Of a DNA stretch of 64,000 nt, positions 8,668-17,604 are shown one piece after another; the first letter of the stretch is position 1, and every line of letters starts with the position of its first letter. Location of the stretch: positions 110,461 to 174,460 of the forward strand of contig CAZUWH010000003.1 in assembly GCA_964624075.1 (NCBI GenBank), written 5' to 3'. Both the position numbers and the translations under genes were made by a program. The notes under the pieces are model-generated. The model was given only the letters and a program-made list of their open reading frames with translations. It was not told the DNA's origin and did no database searches. This stretch comes from CAZUWH01 sp964624075. GTDB lineage: Bacteria; Pseudomonadota; Alphaproteobacteria; Rhodospirillales; Rhodospirillaceae.

Positions 8668-10084
8668 CAGTTCCGCCCCGTGTTCAGGTCGGTATAGGGG
8701 CCATGCCGCTACAGCGGCGACGGGTCGTACCGCCTGCTACCCCCCCCCCCCCTTCCTTTTCCATCTCCCCCAGAGTCCGCAGCACGCCGGCCTGTTCATG
8801 CAGGCGCGCAAGCAACTCCTCCATCCGGCGGTGCCCTCTTCTGCCACCATGTTCGCAGCACCGTGGGCGGCGCCCTTGTAACCCTTGTAAGCCAGCAGGT
8901 TGTCGAAATACCACATCTCGAAGTGATCGCGCTCGATGCTGGAGACATTGTAGAAGGCCGGCGCCTGTCCCCCGTGGAAGCCGCGATGCGGGCACGCGGC
9001 CAGCGCTTCTCCCAGCAGTCGACCGGATAGGGCGGACGCTCTCCAGGCCGGGGCGACAACAGGTCGTCTGAGCGTAGTTTCCGCAGCAGCCGTTCGGCAT
9101 CGTCCAGCAGCAACCAGGCGCTCTTGTGCTCACGGTCGAGATCTTCAGGCCAGATCTTCGCCTCTTTTTCATCATGACAGTCGGGGCACGGGGCAATCCA
9201 GCGCCTGTGCTTGACCCTGTTTTCGGCAGTGTGCGAGTGTGCGGATTGACTTCCTTCAGGCCGAACTATCCAGATCGCCATGTCGGCCACCTGGTGGCGG
9301 CCGTCGCCCATATGGCAGTAGGCGCAGGTAGGTACCGGATAGTTGCCCTTGCGCAGGGGCTTCGACCAGTTCCAGTCCTTTCCCTCCGCCAGATAGCGAA
9401 ACTCGTGGGCCGAAGCAAAATAAGCCTCGTCATCGGGATGGGGCGGACCGGAATGGCAGGTCAGGCACGCCTCGGGGGGGGGGCGGGATCGAAACGGTGG
9501 CGGATGTGGCAGAAATCGCATTTGGTGGCGACCGAGTGGCATTGCGCAGGCAGGCGGCGACTTCAGCTTTGGGGCTTGTCCATGAAATGTCTGGCGTCCA
9601 CCCGCCCGCTCTATGGCTAGCGCATGGTTTTGGAAGCCATAGCGGCGCTCGGCCAGGAACGCACTGTGCGCACACCGTGCTACTGTGCCCCCCCCCCCCG
9701 GCCATGACAGACGCCGCAGTCGGCCGCCGGCGTCGGGAACTTCAGGGCCTGGTGATCGTTGCCGTGGTAGGACTCGCAGGTCACGGGCTCGCCCTTTTCC
9801 GGCGCCGCATGGCGGCTCACTTTCCAGTTATTGACGATGCCGGGGGTGAGGGTCTGGTGGCACGCAAGGCAGTCGGGAGTGGAGAAGGCGCTCTCTACTC
9901 CTTCGGTCTCGGGCTAGTGGTAGACGCCGGGGTCCCAGTATTCGTGCGCCGGTTCCGGCCGCCAGTCCCTGCCGTATAGAGGCCGACACCTTGCGCATCC
10001 GTGTCCATGCCCGCAGGTGCTGCCGTTCCCCACAGGCCCAAGCACTAGTCCCGCCGCCTAGATATCTCATCAGTGGGTAAGGCA
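8668..10084 (-). pseudogene. Multiheme c-type cytochrome (hydroxylamine oxidoreductase-like), decayed
   Basis: Pieces in different frames together give a multiheme protein: CLACH (about 9870), CESYH (a lost CxxCH, about 9790), CGVCH, CDFCH (about 9510), CLTCH (about 9460), CAYCH (about 9320) and CPDCH (about 9180). These are followed by FEMWYFDNLLAYKG and AAHGAAN near 8860-8930. The order and the tyrosine/aromatic-rich end resemble octaheme cytochromes of the HAO family. Three long homopolymers lie inside: C13 at 8740-8752, G10 at 9474-9483 and C12 at 9688-9699. Frames break at or near them. In-frame TAG codons occur at about 9630 (two) and 9915. The N-terminal boundary is uncertain because the preceding gene is also broken. 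Confidence 0.75.
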
Positions 10085-11048
10085 TAGCGCAGGCCCACAG
10101 GTCGGTGGCGAGTTCGGCGGGCGTGCCGACGACGGCCGAATACCACGCGCTTCCAGCCATGGTAACGACCAGCATGATGGCGATCATGACGACATGGACG
10201 GGGCAGCCAGCGACGACCCTGTTCAGGGCCCAGTCACGCAAGCGGGCTCGATTGCGGACGGCCGTCGGAAACATCACGTCGTGCACGTCATGGAAAGCAA
10301 GGCTGCCGGTGGGGCATTCGCTGACACAACGACCGCAGCCTATGGCAGTCGGCTACATCGACCTTGCCCTTGTGTTTGCCCAGCTCCACGACTGGGATGC
10401 CCATGTCGCAGACCTGCAGGCAGGTGCGGGAGTCGTAGTCGATGCGGTAAAATCCGACCCTGTTTAGAAGCCAGAAGATGGCGAAATAGGGAATGATGAC
10501 AAGCAGCCCGAAAATGCCGATGTAGCTTTCCGACCACGCATTGAGTGGCGACAGCAGCATCCATCCGGCGATCAAGTACAGCGTGAAGAAGATCCATTTG
10601 CCGTGATGCAAACCCCAGACCCAGCGGCCGCGTGGTGTGATATGGTAGAAGGCGAAGCCGACCATCCCGCAGATGACGCAGCAGCCAAACAGCAGCACCG
10701 CCGTCAGCACCAGGAAGAAGGTCAGGGTGCCGGTGGTGTGCAGCGACGGGAACTCAGGCTGGCGACCGGGATAGCCGACATAGGGCTCGGAGAACGGAAA
10801 CAGCCAAGACACAAACCATCATAGCATAGCACGGTGACGCAGGCCACCAGCACCATGAGGCGGCGCCGTGTGTAGGGATTGTGCTCGGCGGTGATGCGCC
10901 AGATCCCGAAACAGAGGATGAGCGCGTACTCGGTATACCGGTTGAGCCAGATGGTGCTGTCCCACCGGAACAGCCAGGTTTCGTTGAGCCAGCCAAGGAA
11001 CGCCCAGGCGAAGGCGACCAGGCCCAGAGCCTGAACCCAGGGGGCCAT
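10085..11048 (-). pseudogene. Membrane-bound 4Fe-4S (NapH-like polyferredoxin) protein, decayed
   Basis: An N-terminal part (MAPWVQALGLVAFAWAFLGW and two more membrane helices, 10800-11048) is followed in another frame by a longer segment, 10290-10812. That segment has helices TFFLVLTAVLLFGCCVICG and FTLYLIAGWMLL and ends in a ferredoxin-like cysteine region (CLQVCDMGIPVVE, then VDVADC). In a third frame CPTGSLAFHDV would complete a 4Fe-4S motif. Such proteins pass electrons from quinol to periplasmic cytochromes. The two multiheme remnants directly downstream would be its partners. Broken by at least two frameshifts, so not functional as read. Confidence 0.65.
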
Positions 11049-11184
11049 AGCGCCCAGGCAGAGACTGTGCTGCCTGGTGGTCGGCAGTTTTCTGGTGACA
11101 AAGGTCCCCGCCGCCCTTTGCGGGGCGCCGCATCACGGGATGGCATGTGGCATGCTGCGCGGGACCGCTTCCACACCGCTCATG

Positions 11185-11950
11185 GTCTACCCCCGTTCGA
11201 CCGGAAGCCTGCGTCGGGCCCATTCGGCCATACCGCGCCACCAGGATCATCCTGGCGAATCCTTGCTCCTTCAGAGGGCCTTGAGCGCCGACCGCGAGCG
11301 CTTGTCGGTGCGGCAGATGACGGCAACCAGCCAGTCCCGCCACGCTTCCAGTTCAGCCATCCGTCCCCTCAGTTCCGGCAGAGGAATGTTGACGGCCCCG
11401 GCCACGTGCCCGCTCGCGCCGGTGAAGTCGCCGGCATCGCGCACAGGTCAATCCTCGTCAAGCGTCTGGCGGAAGGCGGCCACATCCATCCGCGCAAAGG
11501 TTTGCGTGTTACACCGCACCCGCTTGACCAGACGCGGTAGGAACAGGACTGTCGCCAGCAGAGCAAGCGCAATCATCCCCTGGCGGAGAACGTTCTTGCC
11601 ACCGGCCATCGCCTTGCGCCCGGCAAAGCCCAGATAGGTATAGGCCCACCCGCCCGGGGTCATGCACACGAGGGTCGCCAAGGTGTACTCGATCAGGCGG
11701 ATGCGGGTGAGGCCAAAGGCGTAGTTCATCGGATTGAACGGGAACAGTAGCACCAGGCGGACGAAGGCGACGAAACGCCAGCCCTCGGCCTCGACGCCAG
11801 ACACCAGGGTATGAAGAGCACCGGTCCCCACATCCTGGCCGCAGCAACCACCTACCTGGAGGTAGGGGGGATCGAGGCGATCTCCCGGTAAACGATCGCC
11901 AATCCCACCGCTGCCGCCAGCCCCAGCAGCAGCGGGAGCATCCGGTACGG
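11185..11950 (-). pseudogene. TVP38/DedA-type membrane protein fused to rhodanese domain, decayed
   Basis: The N-terminal part (LPLLLGLAAAVGLAIVYREI, then RLVLLFPFNPMNYAFGLTRI and ATLVCMTPGGWAYTYLG) is a VTT (SNARE-associated, TVP38/TMEM64) membrane domain. After a frameshift near 11450 comes a rhodanese-like segment (GDFTGASGHVAGAVNIPLPE, then AVICRTDKRSRSALKAL with the usual active-site cysteine position). The two were one fusion protein. A sulfurtransferase domain tethered to the membrane fits a sulfur-oxidising host, but the substrate is unknown. At least three frame changes make it a pseudogene. Confidence 0.72.
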
Positions 11951-11989
11951 ACGTGTGGTGTGTACGTGTCACAGTCCACGCCTACGGAG

Positions 11990-12516
11990 TCCGCCGTCGG
12001 TGGTTCCGCCGGTTCGGAACGTGCGCCGGTTGATAGGGTTGATAGGATAGTCGCCAACCGGACCCTGGAACGGTTGGACGAGTATGCGGTCAAGGCGCAG
12101 ATCCTTTTTCACAGCCGCCCCGCCCGGGAGGTGTTGATCCCGATGGTTATGCCTTCGTAGCCGTCGGGCCGGCTGGGCGCGGTAAGTCCCGAACAGCCGG
12201 TCCCCCCAGGAGGGCAGGTTGAGGCCGAAGTTGGAGTTGCTTCCATCGGGCCGGGGTTGAACATGGCGGTGGCGTTCAGGGCGATTTCGAAGATGACCAC
12301 CACCACTGCCGACGGCCCCAGCGCGGCAATGGGAAACAGAAACCGCAACGCGATGGTGTTTAGCGCCACGATGCCAAGATTGCCCGGCCACTGCGTCCGG
12401 CGGAAAAAGCCCCGGACACGGCGCGGTGCCAGCCCTTCCCATATCGCCACCAGGGCGAACACCCCAAGGAAGAAGCCAAGCTAGAAGGCCGGCTCGTATG
12501 CAAGGATCGCTTCCAT
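11990..12516 (-). pseudogene. Sterol desaturase/fatty acid hydroxylase family protein, internally deleted
   Basis: It starts at 12516 (MEAILAYEPAF), meets an in-frame TAG, then reads LGFFLGVFALVAIWEGLAPR with NIAL-type membrane helices up to EIALNATAMFN. The central histidine-cluster region (including the HRVHHS-type iron ligands) is missing. The match resumes in other frames with SNFGLNLPSWGDRLFGTYRA and the end PFQGPVGDYPIN near 12025. Without the histidine boxes the di-iron site is gone. It heads the decayed minus-strand run that also holds TVP38-rhodanese, iron-sulfur and cytochrome remnants. Confidence 0.78.
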
Positions 12517-13208
12517 TCCACCTCCATCCTGCGTGTCATTGGCTGCAGCGGTTCATATTAATCAACAGAGGATCTATCAAGTAGCCGATATTGGACGTGG
12601 CATCAAGAAGATCAACCCCCGAGGGGGTCATACCAGCGAGCATGGATCACGATGTCCGATTCTGACCTCGCCAGCGGCTCTGCTCACGATGACGGTCGGT
12701 ACCATCACGATGATTGTATGAATTCTACTGTATTGATCTTGAATATTGTATAACATGCAACTTGTTGCTGAACTAATCGATTGTAGACAAGACATGTTAA
12801 CTCTTAATAAGATTAAGTAATGTCATCGTTAAAACTTTTGGAATAAATCATGGAGAAAAGGCTCCTTCCCCCTCGATGGGAGGAAGTTGGGGTGGGGGTG
12901 ATCGTGACGTCTGGTCAGGCGGTGAGGGGCTCGTGGCGGTCGCGTCCCTTGGCCTATGGGCTTGTGTGACACAAGTTCCAGACGGATCACCCCCACTCAA
13001 CCCTCCCCCGATCCAGGGGGAAGGTTGAGTGGGGGTCCACAGGCGGAAGGCCTCTGCTTCCCGCACATTCCTCTCCTGAAGGGGGGCCTGCCCCCCTTCA
13101 GGGGAAAGGGGTTGGGGGTGGAGTTTGCCGGGGCGACTTGGAATAAATTCCATACCGAGAATTGCTGACTCTGGACAGCGATGATGGACCCGGTCCATAG
13201 TCGTGATC
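12517..13208. repeat. Gene-free gap with dispersed repeat, copy 2 (12850-13165)
   Basis: No gene is visible. Bases 12520-12850 are AT-rich, unlike the rest of the window. From 12850 the gap becomes a G/C-rich repeat. Bases 12886-12916 are an exact 31-base reverse-complement match to 20293-20323, and 13132-13163 match 19983-20014 almost perfectly in reverse. Inner palindromes include CTTCAACC-type arms around 13000-13030 and CTGAAGGGG/CCCCTTCAG arms at 13076-13104. It lies directly upstream of trkH. Confidence 0.75.
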
Positions 13209-14681
13209 ATGCGTGACAGGGCATTCAGGATCGATCTACGACCGGTTTCCCATCTCATCGGCGTGTTGTTGCTGGTGCTGGCTGGCGCAATGCTTTTTCC
13301 GGTGGTGGCCGACCTGCATGCCGGTCATGCCGACTGGCGAGTATTTTTCTCTTCGGCGCTCGTGACCGGTTTCGTCGGAGCCGTGATCGCAGTGGCTTAT
13401 CGTCAGGTATCTCTTGTAACGCTCAGTACCCGGCAGGCCTTCCTGCTGACGACTGGGGCATGGTTGGTAGTCTGTCTGTTCGGCTCGCTGCCTTTCCTGT
13501 TTTCGTCGCTCGACATGTCGCTGGCCGATACCTATTTCGAGACCATGTCTGGTCTCACCACAACCGGTTCCACGGTTATCACCGGCCTGGATGAAGCCCC
13601 ACCCGGCATCCTGTTATGGCGCAGTCTGTTACAGTGGCTAGGCGGAATCGGCATCATCGTCATGGCGGTGGCGGTGCTGCCTGATTTGCGTATTGGCGGC
13701 ATGCAACTTTTCCGGATGGAGTCATCAGACAAGAGCGACAAGGTGATGCCGCGAGTCTCGCAGCTGGCAGGGGCGATTGCCATTCTCTATGGCCTGTTCA
13801 GCATGGTATGCGCTCTGGCATTGTGGGCAGCAGGCATGAGCGGGTTCGATGCAATCAATCATGCCATGTCAACCCTCGCAACGGGTGGATTTTCGACCTC
13901 TGACGATTCCGTCGGACATTTCCGTAACCCGCTGGTCGAATGGGTCATCATTGTTTTCATGATGATCGGTGCCACACCGTTCGTCCTGTTCATCGCGCTT
14001 TGGCGTCACAAAGGATGGCGGTTGTTGTCTAATTCGCAGGTACACTGGTTCTATAGCGGCGCGACGGCAACCGTCCTGATTCTGGCAACCTGGTTGTGGG
14101 CAAGTCATGACATTGCCTATGGCGATGCCTTACGCATGGCCGCTTTCAATGCCGTTTCGGTGATAACGACCTGTGGTTATGCTTCTGCCGATTATGGAAG
14201 TTGGGGCAGCTTTGCGGTTGTAGTTTTTTTCTGGCTTACCTTTGTGGGCGGCTGTACCGGTTCGTCGAGCGGGGCAATCAAGATCTTTCGTTTCCAAGTC
14301 CTATTTTCATTGGTAATGGTTCAGTTCAAGAAACTTCTGCACCCGACGGGTGTATTTTTGATCAATTTCGACAGGGAACAGATTTCGGATGAGGTCGTGC
14401 GTTCGGTGCAGGGGTTCGTGGTGTTGTATGCTGTCTGTTTCGCTGTAGTGGCTGGCGCTCTGATGGCAACTGGACTTGATCTGTTGACTGCCCTGTCCGG
14501 CTCGGTCACCGCCATCGGCAACGTTGGTCCAGGGCTTGGTCCCGTCATTGGCCCGGCGGGCAATTTCAAATCCCTCCCCAATACCGCCAAGTGGATTCTG
14601 TCCTTTGCCATGCTTCTCGGACGCCTGGAATTGTTGACGGTACTCATGCTGTTGCGACGCGACTTCTGGCAGGATTACTGA
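13209..14681 (+). CDS. trkH: TrkH-family potassium uptake protein, first copy
   Basis: 490-residue membrane protein of the Trk/Ktr/HKT family, the pore subunit that takes up K+ with the help of a cytoplasmic TrkA. The four pore-loop filter segments are visible: SGLTTTGSTV (about 115), STLATGGFST (about 222), VITTCGYASAD (about 318) and IGNVGPGLGP (about 435), each with its conserved glycine. About ten membrane helices are apparent. The ATG at 13209 is preferred; a GTG two codons earlier is possible. A second trkH starts 7 bases after this stop, so the two are an operon. No trkA is in the window. Confidence 0.93.
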   Translation: MRDRAFRIDLRPVSHLIGVLLLVLAGAMLFPVVADLHAGHADWRVFFSSALVTGFVGAVIAVAYRQVSLVTLSTRQAFLLTTGAWLVVCLFGSLPFLFSSLDMSLADTYFETMSGLTTTGSTVITGLDEAPPGILLWRSLLQWLGGIGIIVMAVAVLPDLRIGGMQLFRMESSDKSDKVMPRVSQLAGAIAILYGLFSMVCALALWAAGMSGFDAINHAMSTLATGGFSTSDDSVGHFRNPLVEWVIIVFMMIGATPFVLFIALWRHKGWRLLSNSQVHWFYSGATATVLILATWLWASHDIAYGDALRMAAFNAVSVITTCGYASADYGSWGSFAVVVFFWLTFVGGCTGSSSGAIKIFRFQVLFSLVMVQFKKLLHPTGVFLINFDREQISDEVVRSVQGFVVLYAVCFAVVAGALMATGLDLLTALSGSVTAIGNVGPGLGPVIGPAGNFKSLPNTAKWILSFAMLLGRLELLTVLMLLRRDFWQDY

Positions 14682-14687
14682 GGCTGG

Positions 14688-16163
14688 ATGAGTGCGGGGG
14701 GAGACGCCACGGTGCACGCGAGAAAGCTCGATTTGCGACCGGTTTCCCTGATTACGGGCCTGCTTCTAGCCATCCTGGCCTCGACCATGCTAGTCCCGGC
14801 GGCGGTGGCATGGGGGTCGGATTATGAAGGGAGATGGGTGTTTGCCACCGTGGCAGCCTTCACCTTTTTTGTTGGCGGTACCGTGGTGCTGGCGAGTCGG
14901 ATAGGCACATTCCGCCTCTCATTGCGCCAGGCCTTCGTGCTGACCACCGCCATCTGGGTTGTACTGCCGGCGTTCGCTGCCCTTCCCTTCATGTTTTCTG
15001 GACTGGGTTTAAGCTATACGGATGCTTTTTTCGAAGCGATGTCGGGCCTTACCACGACTGGCTCCACGGTAATCAGCGGTCTCGAAAGCGTTCTTCCAGA
15101 TATTCTTCTGTGGCGTGCGCTTCTGCAATGGCTTGGTGGCATCGGTATCCTCTTTACTGCTCTTCTCGTGCTGCCGACACTGGGCGTGGGTGGAATGCAG
15201 ATGTTCCGGGTCGAAGCCATCGCTGCCCATGAGCGTCTTGTCCCACGGGTGGCTTCCTTAAGTACCGGACTGGTTGCCCTTTACATCACCCTGACGGCAC
15301 TCTGGGCCCTAGCCTTGTGGATGCTGGGGATGTCTGGTTTCGATGCCGTGACGCATGCCATGACTACCCTGTCCACGGGCGGCTTCTCCACTTATGACCA
15401 GTCCATAGCGACGTTTGATAATTCGCTGATCGAAATCGTCATTGTGACCGGCATGATCGCTGGTAGCCTGCCATTCCTGCTCTATCTTCAGGCCATCCGT
15501 GGCACGCCGGAATTGTTGCTACGGGACACGCAGGTGCGTGCCTTCCTGACCACCTTGGGAATCGCCATCGTGCTGGTCTTCGCCTGGCTGTGGCTGGTCC
15601 TGGACCAGTCGCTGTTTCACGCGATCCGCATGGCTATTTTCGCTACGACCTCGATGATGACCGGCACGGGTTACACCCTGGGGGATCCCTGGCAATGGGG
15701 TGGCCTGCCGGTCATCATTCTGTTCTTTCTCAGCTTCATAGGAGGATGTGCCGGCTCGACCACCTGTGCGATCAAGGTTTTCCGCTTCCAGATCCTCTAT
15801 GCAATGGCTAAGACGCAAATGGCCAAGCTGCTTCAGCCGCATGGCGTTTTCATCCCCTATTACAACCATCGTCCCATCCCTGCAGGCGTGTCGGAGGCCG
15901 TGCTTGGCTTCTTCTTTCTCTACGCTTTCGCTTTTGCCATCATATCCATATTGTTGAGCCTGATCGGTCTTGATTTCGCGCACGCCCTTTCAGCGGCAGC
16001 CATGGCTCTTTCGAACGTAGGGCAGGGTACGGGTATAGGCTGTCTTTCGTTCGCCCACTTGCCAGATTCAGCCAAGTGGTTGCTGTCGGCAGCCATGCTA
16101 GTGGGACGGTTGGAGATGTTCAGCGTGCTGGTTCTCTTCCTGCCCGATTTCTGGCGGGCCTGA
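14688..16163 (+). CDS. trkH: TrkH-family potassium uptake protein, second copy
   Basis: 491 residues, homologous along its whole length to the preceding gene but clearly diverged. Filter segments are SGLTTTGSTV, TTLSTGGFST, MMTGTGYTLGD and LSNVGQGTGI. The third filter reads TGTGY where the first copy has TTCGY, a difference that might change affinity or regulation. The basic N-terminus (VHARKLDLRPVSLITGL) resembles the first copy and supports the start. The gene ends 15 bases from the convergent ccrM. Two copies may form a heterodimer or give two transport modes; this is inference. Confidence 0.93.
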   Translation: MSAGGDATVHARKLDLRPVSLITGLLLAILASTMLVPAAVAWGSDYEGRWVFATVAAFTFFVGGTVVLASRIGTFRLSLRQAFVLTTAIWVVLPAFAALPFMFSGLGLSYTDAFFEAMSGLTTTGSTVISGLESVLPDILLWRALLQWLGGIGILFTALLVLPTLGVGGMQMFRVEAIAAHERLVPRVASLSTGLVALYITLTALWALALWMLGMSGFDAVTHAMTTLSTGGFSTYDQSIATFDNSLIEIVIVTGMIAGSLPFLLYLQAIRGTPELLLRDTQVRAFLTTLGIAIVLVFAWLWLVLDQSLFHAIRMAIFATTSMMTGTGYTLGDPWQWGGLPVIILFFLSFIGGCAGSTTCAIKVFRFQILYAMAKTQMAKLLQPHGVFIPYYNHRPIPAGVSEAVLGFFFLYAFAFAIISILLSLIGLDFAHALSAAAMALSNVGQGTGIGCLSFAHLPDSAKWLLSAAMLVGRLEMFSVLVLFLPDFWRA

Positions 16164-16177
16164 TGTCGCAGCTGGTT

Positions 16178-17257
16178 TCACCGCTTACGCTCAATGCCTT
16201 CGGATCGCACCTGCTGGCGCAGCACATCGATAGGCGTGGGGTGACCGGCGATCTCGAAATACCAGAATGTCCAACCGTTGCAGGTGGAAGCGCCCTGAAC
16301 CGCCGCGCCGACCTGATGGATGGAACCACGATGGTCGGAAGAGATGATGGTGCCATCGGCCCGAACGCGGGCCATGAAGCGGCGCGCGGCATCGAACAGC
16401 ACCGTTCCTGGTGGCAGCAAACCACGCTCGACCACGGCGCCGAACGGTACCCGTGGCTCTGCCCGCTTGCGCGGCGTGACAATGATGCTCCTGTCCGGCT
16501 CTTCACGCACAGCTACCAGACGACGCAGGGCAGCGGCAATATAGGCGCGATCACGTTCGATGCCGACATAACAGCGCCCCAGCCGTTTGGCGACCACGCC
16601 GGTGGTGCCAGTCCCGAAAAAAGGATCCAGAACGATGTCACCCGGTTCGGTTGAAGACAGAATGACGCGATACAACAACGCCTCCGGTTTCTGGGTTGGA
16701 TGGACCCTGCCACCTGCTTCGTCCCGCAGACGTTCAGGCCCGGTGCAGAGCGGCAGGTGCCAGTCGGAACGCATCTGCACGCCTTCGTTCATTTCCTTCA
16801 TGGCTTCATAATTGAAGGTATAGCGGGCGCTAGGACTGGTTGCACACCACAGCAGTGTTTCGTGTGCATTGGTAAAGCGTGTGCCGCGGAAATTGGGCAT
16901 CGGATTGGTTTTGTGCCAGATGATGTCATTCAGAATCCAGAGGCCTTCGTCTTGCAGAATGGTTCCAACCCGATAGATGTTGTGATAGCTGCCGATGACC
17001 CACAGGCTGCCGTCATTCTTCAACACCCGACGCACTGCCTTGACCCAGGCCCGGGTGAAGCGGTCATATTCCCCGAAACTGCTGAAACGATCCCATTCAG
17101 CCTCGACACCCTCGACGCGAGAATCATCGGGACGTCGCAGCGTACCGCCAAGCTGAAGGTTATAGGGAGGATCGGCAAAAACGAGATCAACCGACTGCTC
17201 CGGCAGATCATGCAGCACGGTCACGCAGTCGCCTTCAAGAATGCAGTTTGTTTTCAT
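16178..17257 (-). CDS. ccrM: CcrM-type adenine-N6 DNA methyltransferase (GANTC)
   Basis: 359-residue beta-class methyltransferase. Motif IV DPPYNLQL lies near residue 31, and motif I DPFFGTGTTG near residue 223, in the order typical of the class. The C-terminal RAMA-type extension (SDHRGSIHQVGAAVQGA, CNGWTFWYFE) is the part that marks CcrM of alphaproteobacteria, where it methylates GANTC and couples methylation to the cell cycle. The start MKTNCILEGDC at 17257 fits the family; an upstream ATG in frame adds 23 unrelated residues. The protein is expected to be essential or nearly so in this class. No restriction partner is present. Confidence 0.93.
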   Translation of the reverse strand: MKTNCILEGDCVTVLHDLPEQSVDLVFADPPYNLQLGGTLRRPDDSRVEGVEAEWDRFSSFGEYDRFTRAWVKAVRRVLKNDGSLWVIGSYHNIYRVGTILQDEGLWILNDIIWHKTNPMPNFRGTRFTNAHETLLWCATSPSARYTFNYEAMKEMNEGVQMRSDWHLPLCTGPERLRDEAGGRVHPTQKPEALLYRVILSSTEPGDIVLDPFFGTGTTGVVAKRLGRCYVGIERDRAYIAAALRRLVAVREEPDRSIIVTPRKRAEPRVPFGAVVERGLLPPGTVLFDAARRFMARVRADGTIISSDHRGSIHQVGAAVQGASTCNGWTFWYFEIAGHPTPIDVLRQQVRSEGIERKR

Positions 17258-17604
17258 GGCTAGCCGATGGCCCGAGTCCCTATTATCTCCCGATAATGTT
17301 GTATTTTTTACCATTGTGGAATGCAAGAGAGAATCTACTTATGTCAAGAGAAAAAAGACCAACGGGGTGTGGGAAGGCTCTTCCACGCGCCGGCTTTCAG
17401 ATTCAGGTAAAACAGAATACGGGAAAGAATCCGTCCCCTCCCCACACCTCTTCTGGATCTTTTATCACGGAAACGACACGCTCCGTCCCCTGGGGCGGAA
17501 CGATTTCAGGTTGATCCCGGAAAGGGTAGGCATCTCGTCTCCCCTTCGCGGAAGCGCATGCCCGTGCTCCAGAAGAAAGTGATCCAACCTGACTGCATTC
17601 CGCC
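17258..17604 (-). promoter_or_regulatory. ccrM upstream region with a GANTC site and a small palindrome
   Basis: No gene lies between ccrM and cbiD. A GAGTC, i.e. a GANTC methylation site, is at 17274-17278, just 17 bases before the ccrM start, and a palindrome ATTATC-TCCC-GATAAT is at 17282-17297. In Caulobacter, GANTC sites in the ccrM leader give methylation-dependent feedback. A similar control here is an inference from position. Confidence 0.4.

Noticed and set aside
12850..13165. CRISPR array
   Set aside because: Repeats are not evenly spaced and there are no spacers or cas genes; the G/C palindromes belong to the dispersed repeat family.
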